64,000 bases of DNA from Cyanophora paradoxa (taxonomy: Eukaryota; Glaucocystophyceae; Cyanophorales; Cyanophoraceae). Under the pieces are notes generated by a model that saw nothing but the letters and a program-made list of their open reading frames with translations, was not told the DNA's origin and did not search any database. The position numbers were made by a program, and so were the translations under genes. The stretch is from the NCBI GenBank assembly GCA_004431415.1, contig QPMI01000599.1, forward strand, positions 220,859 through 284,858. The letters run 5' to 3'. Below, in pieces: positions 1-11,634 of this stretch (positions within the stretch are counted from its first letter, which is position 1; every line of letters begins with the position of its first letter).

Positions 1-1553
1 AGACGAGGGGGACGCTGGCGAGGGAGGGGGCGGAGTCGGAGCGGGGCCGGAGGCGGCTGGGGCTGGGCACCCCCAGCTGCAGCATCGCCTGCGCGTCCAG
101 CTCCTCCGACTTGCGCTTCTTCGGCCTCCGCATCTTGTTCTTGACTGCGCGCGCCAGTTCAACCCCCGCGGCCGGATGGTGTCAAGAGGGTGGCGCGAAC
201 GCACATCTCAGGCCGGGGTACATCTTTTCGAACTCTTCCTTGGCCTCCTGAGCCAGGGCGGCGTACCTTTGGGGTTACGGCGCGTCAGGGATGCGTGCGC
301 GGCCGCAGGGGGTTCGCTCACCGATCCTTTTCCTCCTTTGGAAGCGCCTTCCACGTCTGCCCGTCGCGGGTTCGATTCCCGGCGAGAGAGAATCGAATCG
401 TGGCCGCGGACCTTGCCGAGCATGGCGGAGATTTCAGTGTTGGCAAGGTCCGGGTACTCGGCCGCGAAGCGCTTGCGGAACTGCGCAGGTGTGAGGCGTG
501 CCTCGCGATCGAAGTCTAGGGCCTCCGGGATCTGATCGAGATCGAGGGCGGGGATCGCAGAGCGTATGCACATGCGCACCGTGTTCGAATATATCATGAA
601 GCCGTTGCACTGCGGTAATGAATGTCAGGGCGCCGCGCGATACCGCCAACGGGGTACCGGTGCGCCCGGGCGCCCGGGCCGGGGGGGTGCGGACCGGGCG
701 CCTGGGCAGCTCTCCGGACGCGGAGTCGCGTCGGAGGGGCGGGGCGCTGGGGCCGGCGCCGGCGGGGGCGCGGCTGGGGTCCACGGGGGCGGGGGAGACG
801 TTGCTCGTGAGCTCCTCGAGCTCGCTGGCCCCGTCGCCGTCGCTCTCCTGCTCGCGATCGGTTCGTTCGGCTTCGGAGTGGAGTGGCGGGGCGGTGCGGG
901 GGCGGGGCGGGGGCGCGGACCAGCTTGACGTCGAGGGAGGAGGCGCTGGGGACGGAGGCGACGGAGCCGAGGGAGGCGGTGCGGCTGAAGCGGTGGCCCT
1001 CCGCCTCGCTCCAGCTCCCCGGCGCCGAGAGCGAGAGCGAGGCCGCCGAGGCCGGCCCCGCCTGCGAGGAGGCCCCCGAGCGGCGCCCCGCCGAGAGCCG
1101 CGCCGCGAGCCGCTCCGCCGCCGCCGCGATCGCGTTCCCGTCGGCGCTCTCCCACGGCGGGGCTGAGAGCTCGGCAGCGATGGCCGATGGCGAGCGGAGC
1201 GCCGGCACCGGGGGCCTCGCGAAGGGCCGGGCCGCCGACTCGGAGGCGGCCCCGGAGCTGGAGCTCGAGGTCGACGCGCCCAGGCCCACGAGCGGATCGG
1301 CATCGAGGGCGCCGACGCCGGCGCCGGAACAGGTTGCAAGGAAGGACGGTTCGGGCGGGCCGGCGATCGCCGAGTCGATCGAAGCCCAAGGGATGGGGAA
1401 GCCAGGGAGGCCGGCAAAGGGCGACGCGGCGTTGAAGAACTGGGACGCGTGCACTTGGGCGACGAGGTCCGCCCAGTCGGGGAAAGAGGATCCAGGCTGG
1501 CATGGCATGCCCCCGGGGACTGCGACGGCGGCGGCCGCGAGAGAGCGAGTCAC
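1..1553 (-). CDS. HMG-box DNA-binding protein, C-terminus beyond the window
   Basis: Probable nuclear HMG-box protein (DNA bending or transcription). I resolve six exons on the complement: 921-1553, 695-847, 412-609, 322-356, 205-266 and 144 to beyond 1. All join in frame at GT-AG introns of 55-85 nt. The N-terminal ~260 residues are Ser/Ala/Pro-rich. The box then reads FMIYSNTVR, a ~30-residue insertion, FRKRFAAEYPDLANTEI, SAMLGKTWKALPKEEKDR and YAALAQEAKEEFEKMYPG, followed by a basic stretch (RRPKKRK) that looks like a nuclear localisation signal. The YPDL/NTEIS/MLGK.W/EEK..Y order is the family signature. The start at 1553 is the first ATG of the open frame that splices correctly. The extra residues between FMIYS and helix 1 are unusual. 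The intron at 357-411 carries an antisense tRNA T-arm next to its AG. Confidence 0.85.
367..382 (+). other. tRNA T-arm-like fragment in an intron
   Basis: GCGGGTTCGATTCCCGG has the B-box/T-loop consensus (GGTTCGANTCC). No acceptor stem, D-arm or anticodon arm fits upstream, so it is not a tRNA gene. It is antisense to the HMG-box gene and ends about ten bases before that intron's AG. Confidence 0.6.
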
Positions 1554-2621
1554 GCGGGCGCCGGGCAGGGCTTGCGCAGCGCGGAGCGCTAGCGGAAGCC
1601 GGGCGGGGGACGCTCACAACTCGTTGTGTCCATGAAATAAGACTTCAGAAGAGCTCGGGGGACACCGGAGGGACGACGCCCGAGGGCGGGGGGCGGCCGA
1701 GCAGCCGGCGGTCGGTCTGGAACTGAAGGTGCCGCAGCGTCAGCGCGTGCGGCGCATTCCGCACTGGGGGAAGCACGAGCGTGCGATGAGAAAGGCGGAC
1801 CGTAGCGCGGAGCATGGGGCGGGTTGTCGGCTCCAATGGTCGCTTCACGCGGGCTGAAAGCTGGCGGGACTCGGGGCTCGCCGAGTCGCGTCTCGTACGC
1901 GAGCGGAGTCGACTGCCGGTGGCTGCTGCTGCTGGTTTACGCGCGCGTCTACGGCCGGCCGATCGATCCGCCGCTTTCTGCAAGCCAGCTGCCCAGCAGA
2001 TCGCACGCGGTACCCGGGGCGGCAAGGCCGAACATCCACTTTTTTCGCGCGCCTGAGTGAGCACGGGACTCCATGACCGGCCAAAAAAACAGTTGAGTTT
2101 CGACCAATCGCGCTCGGTTGCGAGCGTGCATGAATGCGAAAAGCACAACCCGCGTGACGCGGTCGGGCCACGCGATCGCGGAGAATCGCCGGTGAATGGG
2201 CCCCGGGAGCCTCCGATATATATATATATATATATTATATAATATAAACGCGGCGATTGAAGCCGCGATTCCCGACGAATTTCCCGTTCCTGAATCTGGA
2301 CGTGTCCCTTCAACGCTACTAGCGCCGTCTAGCGGATCTAGAACTTACTAGAAGTCGACAACCGCGCGCGAGCGGCGGGTACGTATACGTACCAGTGTAC
2401 CACGTACGCGTAGATACTTACGCGGCGCGGCGCGCCGCGCGCGGCCGGGCGCGCGCCGCGCGGCGGCTGTTGCGGCCCCACTTGCGGGTACGCGCGGCAT
2501 TATGCCGGCAATGGCCCGGCATACGCCGTGACGTACCGCCGCTTACGCCGTGATGGTTGCGTTCGATTCGAGGCATACATGTACACGAGAGACGCGTGCG
2601 GATTTCGAGGCGGGCCTGGGC
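1554..2621. other. Intergenic region between HMG-box and AP-2 alpha genes
   Basis: No convincing gene. It holds the upstream region of the HMG-box gene (minus strand) and the 3' flank of the AP-2 alpha gene. Open frames here lack splice-consistent extension and recognisable domains. Near 2400-2465 the DNA is an almost pure GC palindrome cluster (GCGCGCC, GCCGGGC). Confidence 0.5.
2215..2247. repeat. TA microsatellite
   Basis: An uninterrupted TA run followed by TTATATAATATA, isolated in GC-rich DNA. Confidence 0.9.
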
Positions 2622-5600
2622 CTAGGAGGGGGCGGCGAGCTGGGCGTGGAGGAGGTTGTAGAGGGCGGCGGTGACGAGCTGGTGGCCCGTCTTCACCGTC
2701 AGGCGGAACGCGAGGGCCCCCGCGTTCGTCTCCACCCGCGCCATCACCGGGATCTGCACCGGCTGCGATGGGGGGGGAGGGTGAGACGGGAGGAGAGGGC
2801 CCCGCGGGCTGCGGAGGCGGAAAGAAGGGGGAGGGGGGGGGGGGGGGGGGGGGGTGCACCTGCTGCGGGTTCTGCGCGTTGTGCGCGAAGAAGAGGGCCA
2901 CCCCGTGCAGGGCCGCCGCGCCGGCCTCGACGCCCTTCACCACTGCCCCCGCCCCGCCTGTCAGCCGCAGGCAGCGCCGCGGCGGCCGCCGCCCGCGCTC
3001 ACCGCCGAGCTTGAGGCCGCCGAAGACGCGCTCGATCGCGGCCATGTCGACGGTCCGCGCCCGCGCCGCCCCGCTGAGAGGGAGGCGCCCCGGTCAGAGG
3101 CGGGGGGCGCGGCGAGGGGGCGGGGCGCGGGGCGCGGGCGCCTGTGCTCGCGGTGCGCCTCGGAGAAGACGGGGGAGGACCACCTGCGCGGGGGTACGCC
3201 AGCGCGATCAGAAGGCGCCGGCGAGCGGATGCTGCCGCCTCGCAGCCGCGACACGCTCCACGGGCTCGAGGGACGCTAGCAGACAGACGGAACCCCGGCA
3301 AGGGATGGGCTGGAGGGGGCGCGGGGGTGCGAGCGGGGGGCGCGGGGGGGGCACCGCTTGAGGAACTCCTCGGGGGGCATGGCGAGGGGCTCGTTGAACT
3401 TGGAGAGCACGATCGGCAGCCGCAGCGACACCTGCCCAAGGGGCCGTACATGAGTTGGACCGGGGGGGAGGAAAGGGGGAGGGGGGGGGACCTGGCGCTG
3501 CTGGGCGCCCGTCGGGGCCTCGACCCTGCGGGGGCACGCGGGGGCTCAGGGGGCGGAGGGGTACGATGGCACGGGGCGCCGCCCTCCTCGCGGCTCGTTC
3601 TACGAGAGGCGCGACGGTAAGAGAGCGCACTGGAACATGATGTCGATCTTGGGGGACTCGGGGAAGGGCTCCAGGCACTGGCACATGATCCCCTGCTGCG
3701 CCTGCGGGCGCGAGCGCGGCGGCGAAGCGAGGCGCGCAGGCTCAGGCCCAGAGGGGAAGGCGGCCGGAAGCGGGGGGGGGGGGGGGGGGGGGGGGGGCAG
3801 CGTGCCTGGAAGCGGGGCGCGATGGATGGCGGCGCGGGCCCGCAGTTGATCTCGACGGCTGCGGCGAGAATCGCATCGATCACGCGGGGAGGGGACGGGG
3901 GGCGCGCGGGCGGCGCACTGGCGAAGTGGGGTACTTGGGTGCGGAAGCTGCTGAGGGGGACGGGGGCCTTGTTGCCGTAGAAGAGCAGGATGCGCCCCTG
4001 GTGGCAGTGGAACTCCATCTTGAGCGCGACCTGCGGGGCGGCCCCGTGAGGATTCGAGGGCGGTGCGGGTCGCGGGGGCGCGGGGGCGCGGGGGCGCGCC
4101 TGGAAGACGTCGTCCTCGTAGAGTATGCCGTCGTTGGCGGTGCAGAGGGCGCGGAAGAGCTCCGGGTGCGCCTCCATGCCCGACGGCGCTGCCGCCGCGG
4201 CGGGCTGGGCCGGCTGGGCGGGCTGGGCGGGGCGGCGGGGCGGCGGGGCTGGGGCGGGGGCGGGAGGGCCGAGGAGGTCGACGAGGGCGGACTGGGGCTG
4301 GGCGGGGCGGGGCGGGGCGGGGGCGGGGGCGGAATGGGCGGAGGGGGCGGGGGCCATCGGGTGCATCGACTGCATGGCCGGCTGCATGGGGTGCATCATG
4401 GAAGGCGGCGCCTGCTGCTGCTGCTGCTGCATCGCCATCGGCTGCATGCCCTGCATGCTATGCATCATCGAGGGCGGCACCTGCTGCTGCTGCTGCATCG
4501 GCTGGATCGGCTGCATGCTCTGCATCGCGGAGGGCGGCTGCTGCTGCGGGGCCTGCTGCTGCGCCGGCGTGCGCAGGGCGTCGGCGAGGGACATCGACTG
4601 GGCCTGCTGCACGGGCTGGCCCATGCCGAGGCCCATGGGCGGCGGCGGCGCCGGCGGCTGCGCCGGGGCCTGCGAGGGCGACGCGAACGGGTTGTCTTCC
4701 TCGGGGGGTGCCAGCGCGGGGGGCGGCCCGACCGGGCCGCCCATCAGCAGGTCCAGGGCCCCTGTACCGGAGGCCCTCGTGAGGGCCGAGAAGAGGGGCG
4801 GTGAGGAGGAGGGAGGGGGACCTTGCTGGGAGGGGGCGGCGGCAGCGGCGGCGGCACCGGTCGGCGTGGCCGGCGCCGGGCGGGCGCGCGTGCGGACGGA
4901 GGGGGCCTGCGGGGGGCGGTGAGCGGGGCGGGAGCGGGCGCCTCGCAGGCGTCCACCTGGGAGAGCTCGGGGGCGCCGGCGGGGGCGGGCGGGGGCGTCG
5001 GGTCGGCGAAGGGGTTGTCGGGCTCCACGGCGGCCGGGCCCGACACGTCCAGCAGGTTGGCCTCCCTGCCGGCACCTCGGCGCGACGCCTCGGAGCGCCT
5101 GAGGGGGCGGGGCCGCACGCGGGGGGCGCCTTGGGGGTCTCCGGGGCCTTGGGGGCCTCGCCCTGCGGCGCGCGAGGAGCGTCAACAGCGCGCTGCGCCC
5201 GCTCTCGGCTCCCAGCTCTCAGCCATCGGCATCGGGGGGCGCCCGGGGCTGGCCGGCCGGCCGAGTCGCCGGGGGCAGGCAGGCGGGCACCTTCTTCTTC
5301 TGCTCGTCCTCGAAGGAGGCGGTCCACGTCTGCGCCCCCGCGTGCTTCTCCGCCAGGCGCTGCCCCCGGCGGCCCCGCCCGCTCAGCGCCGCTGCTCCGG
5401 GGGAGGCCTGGGCGCGGGGCGGGGGCACCTTGAGGAGGGCGGACTCGCGGTCCGGGAAGGCCGGCATCATCTCCCACACCGTGTGCTGGCCCCCGCCACG
5501 CGGTGAGCCGTGCGGGCGCAAGGCCGCACGGGCCGGCGCGGAGGGCGCCGCGGGACGAATGGGACGGCCGCTGGGCTCTAGCAGGGTGCCCCGTACACGG

Positions 5601-8600
5601 GGGGCGGCGGGGCGGGCGCACGACGACGTTGTCGGAGACGGCGCGGCCGAAGGCGGCGTACTCGCACGCCCGCTGCTGGATCTCCACGTCGAAGAACGCC
5701 TTGTGCGACTCGAACACTGCGGGAGCGGCGAGGAGGAGGAGGGCCGGCGGTGAGTGGGCGGTCGGCCGGGCGGTCGGCCGGGCGGCGGGGCGGCGCACCG
5801 GGCAGGATGGTCTCCTTCAGCTCGGGGTACACGTTCATGAACTGCGAGGGGAAGAGTGGGCGGGGACGAGGAGGCGGGCGGGGCGGGGGCGGGGCCCGGG
5901 GGCCACCTTGACGTAGGTGGAGAGGAGCATGGCGCGCGTCTGGCCCGTGCACGAGGGGAAGCGCCGGTGCAGCAGCCCGAACTGGTTCGCCGGCCTGCCG
6001 TCCCCCCGCCCGCCGTCAGCGGAGGCGGCTCGGAGGGGCCCGGGGTGGGGCTGGCCCCTCCCCCTCCCGGGGACGGCTGGAGGGGGCTCTGGAGGGGCCC
6101 GCGGGGCGCACGAGCACTGGGGCTGGTCCGAGATGAGGTGCCCGAACTCGCCGAGGAGGTACGAGCCGACCGTCAGCATCTTCTCGTGCACGTTCTCCGC
6201 CTCCAGGTTCTGCCCCCGCCGTCAGCGGCGCCCCGGCCCGCGGCGGCTGCGAGGGGCCTAGGGCGGGCGCAGCGGGGCGGCGGCCCGCGAGGCGCTTCCA
6301 CGTCTGGGAGAGACCGGAAGCGGCCTGGCAGGCCTCTCCTCCAGGCTCTCGGTAGGCCTCGGGGCGGGGCGGGGCGGGGCGGGGCGGGGCGGGGCGGGGC
6401 GGGCCTTGAAGACGGTGGCGGCGGCGTACTGCTGGAGGGCCTCGTTGTTCGTGACGATCCTGCGCGGGCACGCGCGGCGAGGCGGCCCGCTCACCGAGGC
6501 CACGCCGGCGGGCGGGAGCGCCGCGCGGGGCGCGGGCGCACATGACGACGCGGTGCCACACGACGTCGGACACGAAGTCCCTGCGCGCCAGTCAGGGCCG
6601 GCAGGTCCCGGGGCGGGCCGGCGGGGGGGCGGGGGGGCGGACCCGGCGAGGCTGATGAGCTGGAGGATGACATCGACGTACCTGCGCGCGCGCCCCGCCG
6701 TCGCCTCCCGCGCTCACCCGAAGCCCGGGGCGGCGCAGGACGGGCCCCTAGCGGCGCGCACCAGGCGAGGCGCGGTGCGAACTTCTCGGCGAGGATGGCG
6801 ATCTTGAGGACCTGCGGGGCGGGCTGGGCCCTCGGGGCGGGGCGGCGGGGCGGCGGGGCGCACGAGCTCCTCGCGGATGGCGAAGTCGGCGGTGACGAGG
6901 AAGTCGAGCAGCTCGCCCACGATCTCCTGCGCCGCCCCGCGCGTCAGCGAGGGGCGGGGCGAGCGGGAGGCAGCGCTGCGGGGCGGGGCGGGGCGGGGCG
7001 GGGCGGGCCTGGCCGTTGCTCGCGTCGCAGATGGCGTAGAGGAGGTCGAGGGCGCGGCGGCGGATGGAGATGTCCGCGTCCCTAAGCGACTCCACGATCC
7101 GCTGCTGGTGCTTCCGCACCTGCCGCGGGACCCGCGTCAGGGGGGCCAGGGGGGAGGGGGAAAAGGCGGGGCGCGCGTGGTCGGCGGCGTCGGGGATGAC
7201 GGCGACGCGGCCCATCGTCTCCAGCCCCAGGTACTTGATGTTCGGCTCCCGCACCTGCCCGGGCCCCCCGCCGACGCCCCGCCCCGTGAGGCCCCGCCGG
7301 GCGCGGCGAGGGCGCTACGCCGAGCGCGGCTGCCGGGCTGCGGGGCCGGGGGAGGGGTACGGGCGCACGGCGATGAAGCGGCCCAGGAGGTTGATGCCCT
7401 GCGAGACCAGGTCCCCCTCCTTCCTGCCGGCGACGAACGGTGAGGGGGGTACGGGTTCAGGGCCACCGGGGGGGGGGAGGGGGGGAGGGGAAGGAAGGGT
7501 ACGAGTCCATCTGAACGACGAGGTTGATCGCCTCGAAGAGAACGGCGTGGCTCGCGTTGTTCTTGTTCACATTCTGCACCCGGGCGGGGGAGAGCGGGGC
7601 GGGGTGAGCGTGCGGGGTACCCGATCCGGGACGAGGGGTACGCCGCGCACCTTAGTGACGTCCGTCGTGGCGATGATCTGCTTCAGGACCTGCGCGGCGC
7701 TTCAGCGCTGATCGCGGGGGTACGGCGATGGCGGCGCGAAAGGGGAGGGCACCTCGATGAGGTTGCGCTTGAAGCTGCCGCGCTCGCGCTCCGAGCGGCG
7801 CTTCTCCTTGTCCCGCTCCTTTTCGCGCTCCTTCTCGTCCTCCGGCCGGCTCGTCGGGGGGTAGTACTGCAGGAGCCGCAGCGCCTTCACCTGCCCGGTA
7901 CCCCCGCTCGCTGCGGGTCCGGGGTGCGCGGGTGCGAGGGCGCGGCGCGCCTGGATCCACGGGGAGGGTATGCCATAGTACGTGTAGTCGGGGCCGTACT
8001 CGCGGTCGACGAGCAGCTGAGGGGGTACGCGATTGGGGGCGCCGGCACGAGGAGCGCGGGGGCTGCGCGCGCACGCGGGAGAGGATCTTGCAGGCGGCGG
8101 GGGCGAGCGCGTCCCAGCCGCGCGGGTTGATGGACACGATCCCGTTGGCCATGGAGAGAGCGGACGTGACGACACCGAGGTCCCGGTCGCCCATCAGCTC
8201 GATGAGCCGCTCGGTCCACGTCTCGGGCGAGAGCACCTGCGGGACGCAGCGCGGCGCCACGCTCAGCTTTGCGCACCGGCGCTCACTCGCGTGCGAAGCG
8301 CACCTCCGGCTGCTTCCTGTAGAGGCGGAGCATGCAGAGGATCGCCTTCTTCCGGATGGAGGGGCGGTAGGTGCTGCGGGGCGCGGGGGCTCGGGGAGGG
8401 CGGGGCGGCCGGCACGAGCGGGCGCCGGCGGTCGCACTTGTTCATCACGATCTTCTCGACCTCGGGGGCGAGGGCCTCTGCGAAGTCGCGGCCGCCCATG
8501 TTTGCGACGGACGTCAGCGCGAGGGCCATGAAGTTCTCGTTCTTCGACACGATGTCGTTCCGGATTGCGTTGATAATGAGCCGCAGCAGCTCGCTCTCCT

Positions 8601-9030
8601 CGTTCAGCAGCAGCGACGTCGCCAGGTAGCCCTGCAGCGCCGCCTCGGGCGGCGAAGCGGGGCGCGGGCGGCGGGCGCGAGGCGCACGACTTGCTTCTCT
8701 GAGTACTTGCTGGACCCGATGAGGTTGATCGCTTCCATATGGCCAAAGTCGACCTCGTAGCCCAGCATGTAGATGTAGAGCAGCTTCCATGTGTACTTCT
8801 TCTTATCGTACGAGCTGAGCGCCGTGTCCGACTTGAACTTCTTCCGAATGTGCGCCATCTCTTTGTCCACGCGCTTCTTCTCCGCCTCCTTGCTCTGGCC
8901 TGCGGCGAGCCTCGGGGGGTCACAGAGGGAAGCATTTCGCGCCCAGGCGTGCGCGGAGGCGCTCACAGTTGCGAATGTCCGATATGAACACCGTCAGCCC
9001 GCGCATGTTGGACTGCGCGCCGAGGGTCAT
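2622..9030 (-). CDS. AP2A: AP-2 clathrin adaptor complex, alpha (large) subunit
   Basis: Alpha-adaptin recruits cargo, clathrin and accessory proteins to PtdIns(4,5)P2 membranes in endocytosis. The product starts [20 protein letters not shown] (an alternative start at 9006 begins MRGLTVF). It continues [20 protein letters not shown] and [17 protein letters not shown], the diagnostic alpha trunk, then [78 protein letters not shown] and EIQQRACEY. More than 20 exons are evident, the first at 8967-9030 and 8691-8899. A long hinge (about 4.1-5.3 kb) carries two DNPFA motifs, LVDLLG and Met/Gln repeats. The ear follows ([18 protein letters not shown], then [18 protein letters not shown]), and the frame stops at TAG 2622-2624. 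The family match spans the whole length. Confidence 0.97.
2833..2854. repeat. 22-bp G run (poly-C on the gene's sense strand)
   Basis: Homopolymer inside an AP-2 alpha intron. A second run of 26 G lies at 3772-3797 in another intron of the same gene. Confidence 0.9.
4385..4620 (-). repeat. Met/Gln-rich repeat in the AP-2 alpha hinge
   Basis: Exonic repeat of CAG runs alternating with ATG-CAG units, translated as [26 protein letters not shown] and [17 protein letters not shown]. It lies between trunk and ear and probably forms a flexible linker. Family members usually have an unstructured hinge, but not this composition. Confidence 0.75.
6361..6403. repeat. (GGGGC)n pentamer array in an intron
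   Basis: Eight to nine tandem GGGGC units in an AP-2 alpha intron (GCCCC on the sense strand). A shorter array lies at 6980-7007 in another intron of the gene, and single units occur in most of its other introns. Confidence 0.9.
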
Positions 9031-9470
9031 TCGAAAACCAGGTGCCCGGCCGGCGGGCGGGCTCGGCCCGCCCGCGCCTCTCTGGCGCTGCGTACGGGCC
9101 ACGCGGCTGCGAACCTGCGCCATACTGAGCCGCGCCCGGTTGGCTTGGCGTTTTTGGTGTACCCGGTTGACCGGCCAAATTGCAACGTTCCTTGACACTC
9201 CTCTACCCTGGCGCGAATTGCCCCCTGAGCCTCGGAGGCGGCCCCGTGAGATCTTCGTCTATCGCTTATTCACCTGTACATGTGTGTTACAGTCACTGTG
9301 TACTAGTGTGTAGGCCTAGGCCTAGGGGCGGGGCGAGCCCCGGGCGACGCGACGGACGCGTACGTAACGGCGGTGACGCGTGCGCTCCCTTCGAGCAGGC
9401 CGTCGAGATCGCCCCCTGCCGGCGCCCTGCTGACCGCCCCGAGGTTCTCGACCGGAGGGCCGCGGTGGCC
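9031..9470. promoter_or_regulatory. Divergent upstream region of AP-2 alpha and the 9471 gene
   Basis: 440 bp between two divergent starts, presumably holding both promoters. I see no TATA box. A CCTAGGCCTAGG palindrome lies at 9313-9326. Confidence 0.5.
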
Positions 9471-11634
9471 ATGGCGATGGACTTCGTCAGGAGGCACTTC
9501 CCCCGCCTCGTGCCGATCTCGTCGACGTCTTCCCAGCAGCTGCCGGCGGCCTCCGCCAGCGCGGGAGCGCCCCCGGCCCCACCCCGCCCCGCGAACGTGG
9601 CCATGGCGATCGGGGCGGCCGCCTCCGGGTCCGGCTCCGGGTCCTCGGCTCGCGATCGCGATCTGGGGCACGGGCAGTGCCGGCTCGCGCACCGGAGAGG
9701 ATCCGGCCCGCTCCCGGCTGCGGCCCAGGCGCGCGTGCCCGTGCACGTCGTCGGGCGCGCCGGGCCGGCGCTGCCCTCCGTAGAGGGGCAAATTGCAAGC
9801 CGCGCGAGCCGCGGCCGCCCGCTCATGATCAGGCGGGCCTCGCAGTCGGCGTCGGCGTCGCCCCCGCCGACGTCGCCGACGGTCTCCGACGACGACGGCG
9901 AGGATCTCGAGGAGGGCGGGGGCGAGCTCGAGCCGCCACCGCTCCTCCCCGACTCCTCGCCCTCCTCGAGTTCCCTCTCGCCGGCCGCCTCCTCGTGCCC
10001 CTCCTTGGGTGGATCCCCGCGCAACTCCCGCCCCCCCTCCATCCTCGACCTCTCCGCCCCGGGCCCGGGCCTCTCCGCCCCGGCGCCGGCCCCGCGGGCC
10101 CCGGAGCCCCCCACCCGCGCGCGGCTCATCAAACTGGTGCGGCCCCGGTCCCCGATCATGAACCGCGCCCGAGTCGACGTCGCTGACGCCCCGGGCCAGA
10201 TGTGGCTCGCGTCCATCTCGAGGGGCCAGCACCCCTCCGGATCCGACCGCAGCCTCGCCGGCCCCCGCCCCCTCGGCCTCCCACTGCGCATCGATTTCTC
10301 CCAATACGAGGTCCCTGTTCCCCCCCGCCCGCGGCCTTGGAGATCGGCCGCCCTCGCCCCCGCCCCCGCCCTGACGCCCCTGGCCGCGCCCCGTGGAGCA
10401 GGCGTTCCACCACGCGCTGAGCCGGGCCACGTGGTCCTCGGGCGAGTGGACCCTCGACGCCGCCGCCGCCCTCTGCCGCGTGCGCCCCCGCGGCCGCAGG
10501 CAGCCACGCGCACCCCCGCCATCGAGCGCGAACGCTGATGCGACTCGGCGGTGCGGCGTGGCGCGCTCGCTCGCAGGGGAACTGGAGGGTGGACTCGCGC
10601 GGCTTCGCCACGATGAGCCGCGAGGCCTTCGAGGCCGCTCTCGAGCTCCTCTCCCTCAACGTGCGCCCCCAATTGCAAAGCCTACGCTTCTGCGCGGCTC
10701 TAATTATAAATGCCTAAATGGCTCTGAAAGAGAAGAACGTATAAGCCCTAGGCCTGGACATGGGCCTAGGACTATGGTCATGATCATGAGCCTAGGACTA
10801 ACCTCTGCCGAATATTTTCACAAGCTTTTTAAGCCCCTCGTTTCGTCCACGTCATTAATATTCAAGATTCTTTTAGTGCACTTATACATTCTTCTTATGT
10901 TGCTCCCGATTTTTCGTGCAATCTTCGTATGTTGCCCTCAATTAACGGGGTGCGTTCGGGGGCGCCGCGCCGCAGTACGCGCAGCACATCGCGGGGTGCG
11001 AGGCCGGGGTGGCGCTCCGCCTGCTCGCCCTCGACGCCGGCCTCGGCGACGACGTACCCCTCGCCTTCCTCATGTGCCTCGCCGAGGCCATCGTCCGGGG
11101 GGGCGCCCCCTGGCCCTCCGCGTCCGCCACCCCCGCCCCCGCGTCCGCATCCGCCTCGTCGCAATCGGGACCCCCGCGCCTGCTGGCCTTGAAGCCCTGG
11201 GAAGGTCCGCCCGCCCTTTAATTTCTTTCAAGCGGCGCCGCGCTGCAGCGGGCTGAGGGGGCCGGCGGGGCAGAGGTGCCGCTGGGCAGCGCGACGCCGC
11301 AGGCGCTCCTGAGGCTGCTGGCCGCGCACCAGCTGCCGCGGCCCCCCAGGCGCGCCCCGGGCTCGAGCTCCTCCGAGAACCCGGGCCAGCCCCGGGCCCG
11401 GGGGCAGCCGCGGGCGGGGCGGGGCGGGGCACCGCAGCCGGCGCTCCGGCTGCGGCCGCGGGCGCCGCGCCGGGGACGAGGGCGGGGGCGGGGGCGGTGG
11501 AGGAGGTGGAGACGGCGTGCGGGGCGGGCGGGGGCGCCGGGGCGCCGGGGACGGCGGTGGGCCTGCGGCGGGCAGCCCTCCAGCAGCGCCTTCACCGCCT
11601 CCTCGCCCAGAGGCTCTTAGCCCCCGGGCCCTGA
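9471..11634 (+). CDS. Ser/Pro-rich protein of unknown function
   Basis: I do not recognise this protein. The proposed start is ATG 9471 (GCCATGG context; MAMDFVRRHFPRLVPISS). The first exon (to 10310) is low-complexity, with acidic SDDDGEDLEEGGGELE and Ser/Pro-rich parts. In-frame exons follow at 10402-10479 (AFHHALSRATWSSGEW), 10577-10660 (GNWRVDSRGFATMSREAF), 10976-11092 (YAQHIAGCEAGVALRLLAL), from 11249 (AEVPLGSATPQALLRLLA), and a last short exon (LQQRLHRLLAQRL) ending TGA 11632-11634. The C-terminal exons form an amphipathic helical module. All introns are GT-AG; the 10661-10975 intron is long and AT-rich. Support is phase agreement and sense-strand C runs in the introns, not homology. 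The last two junctions are tentative. Confidence 0.5.

Noticed and set aside
367-382. tRNA gene suggested by a perfect B-box
   Set aside because: No acceptor stem, D-arm or anticodon arm can be folded around it; the same holds for 50672 and 33704.
1645-2313. 222-codon minus-strand open frame
   Set aside because: Runs across a TA microsatellite, has no domain and no splice-consistent neighbours.
9293-10678. 461-codon minus-strand open frame
   Set aside because: GC-rich shadow of the plus-strand gene; the plus strand has phase-consistent introns and sense C runs.
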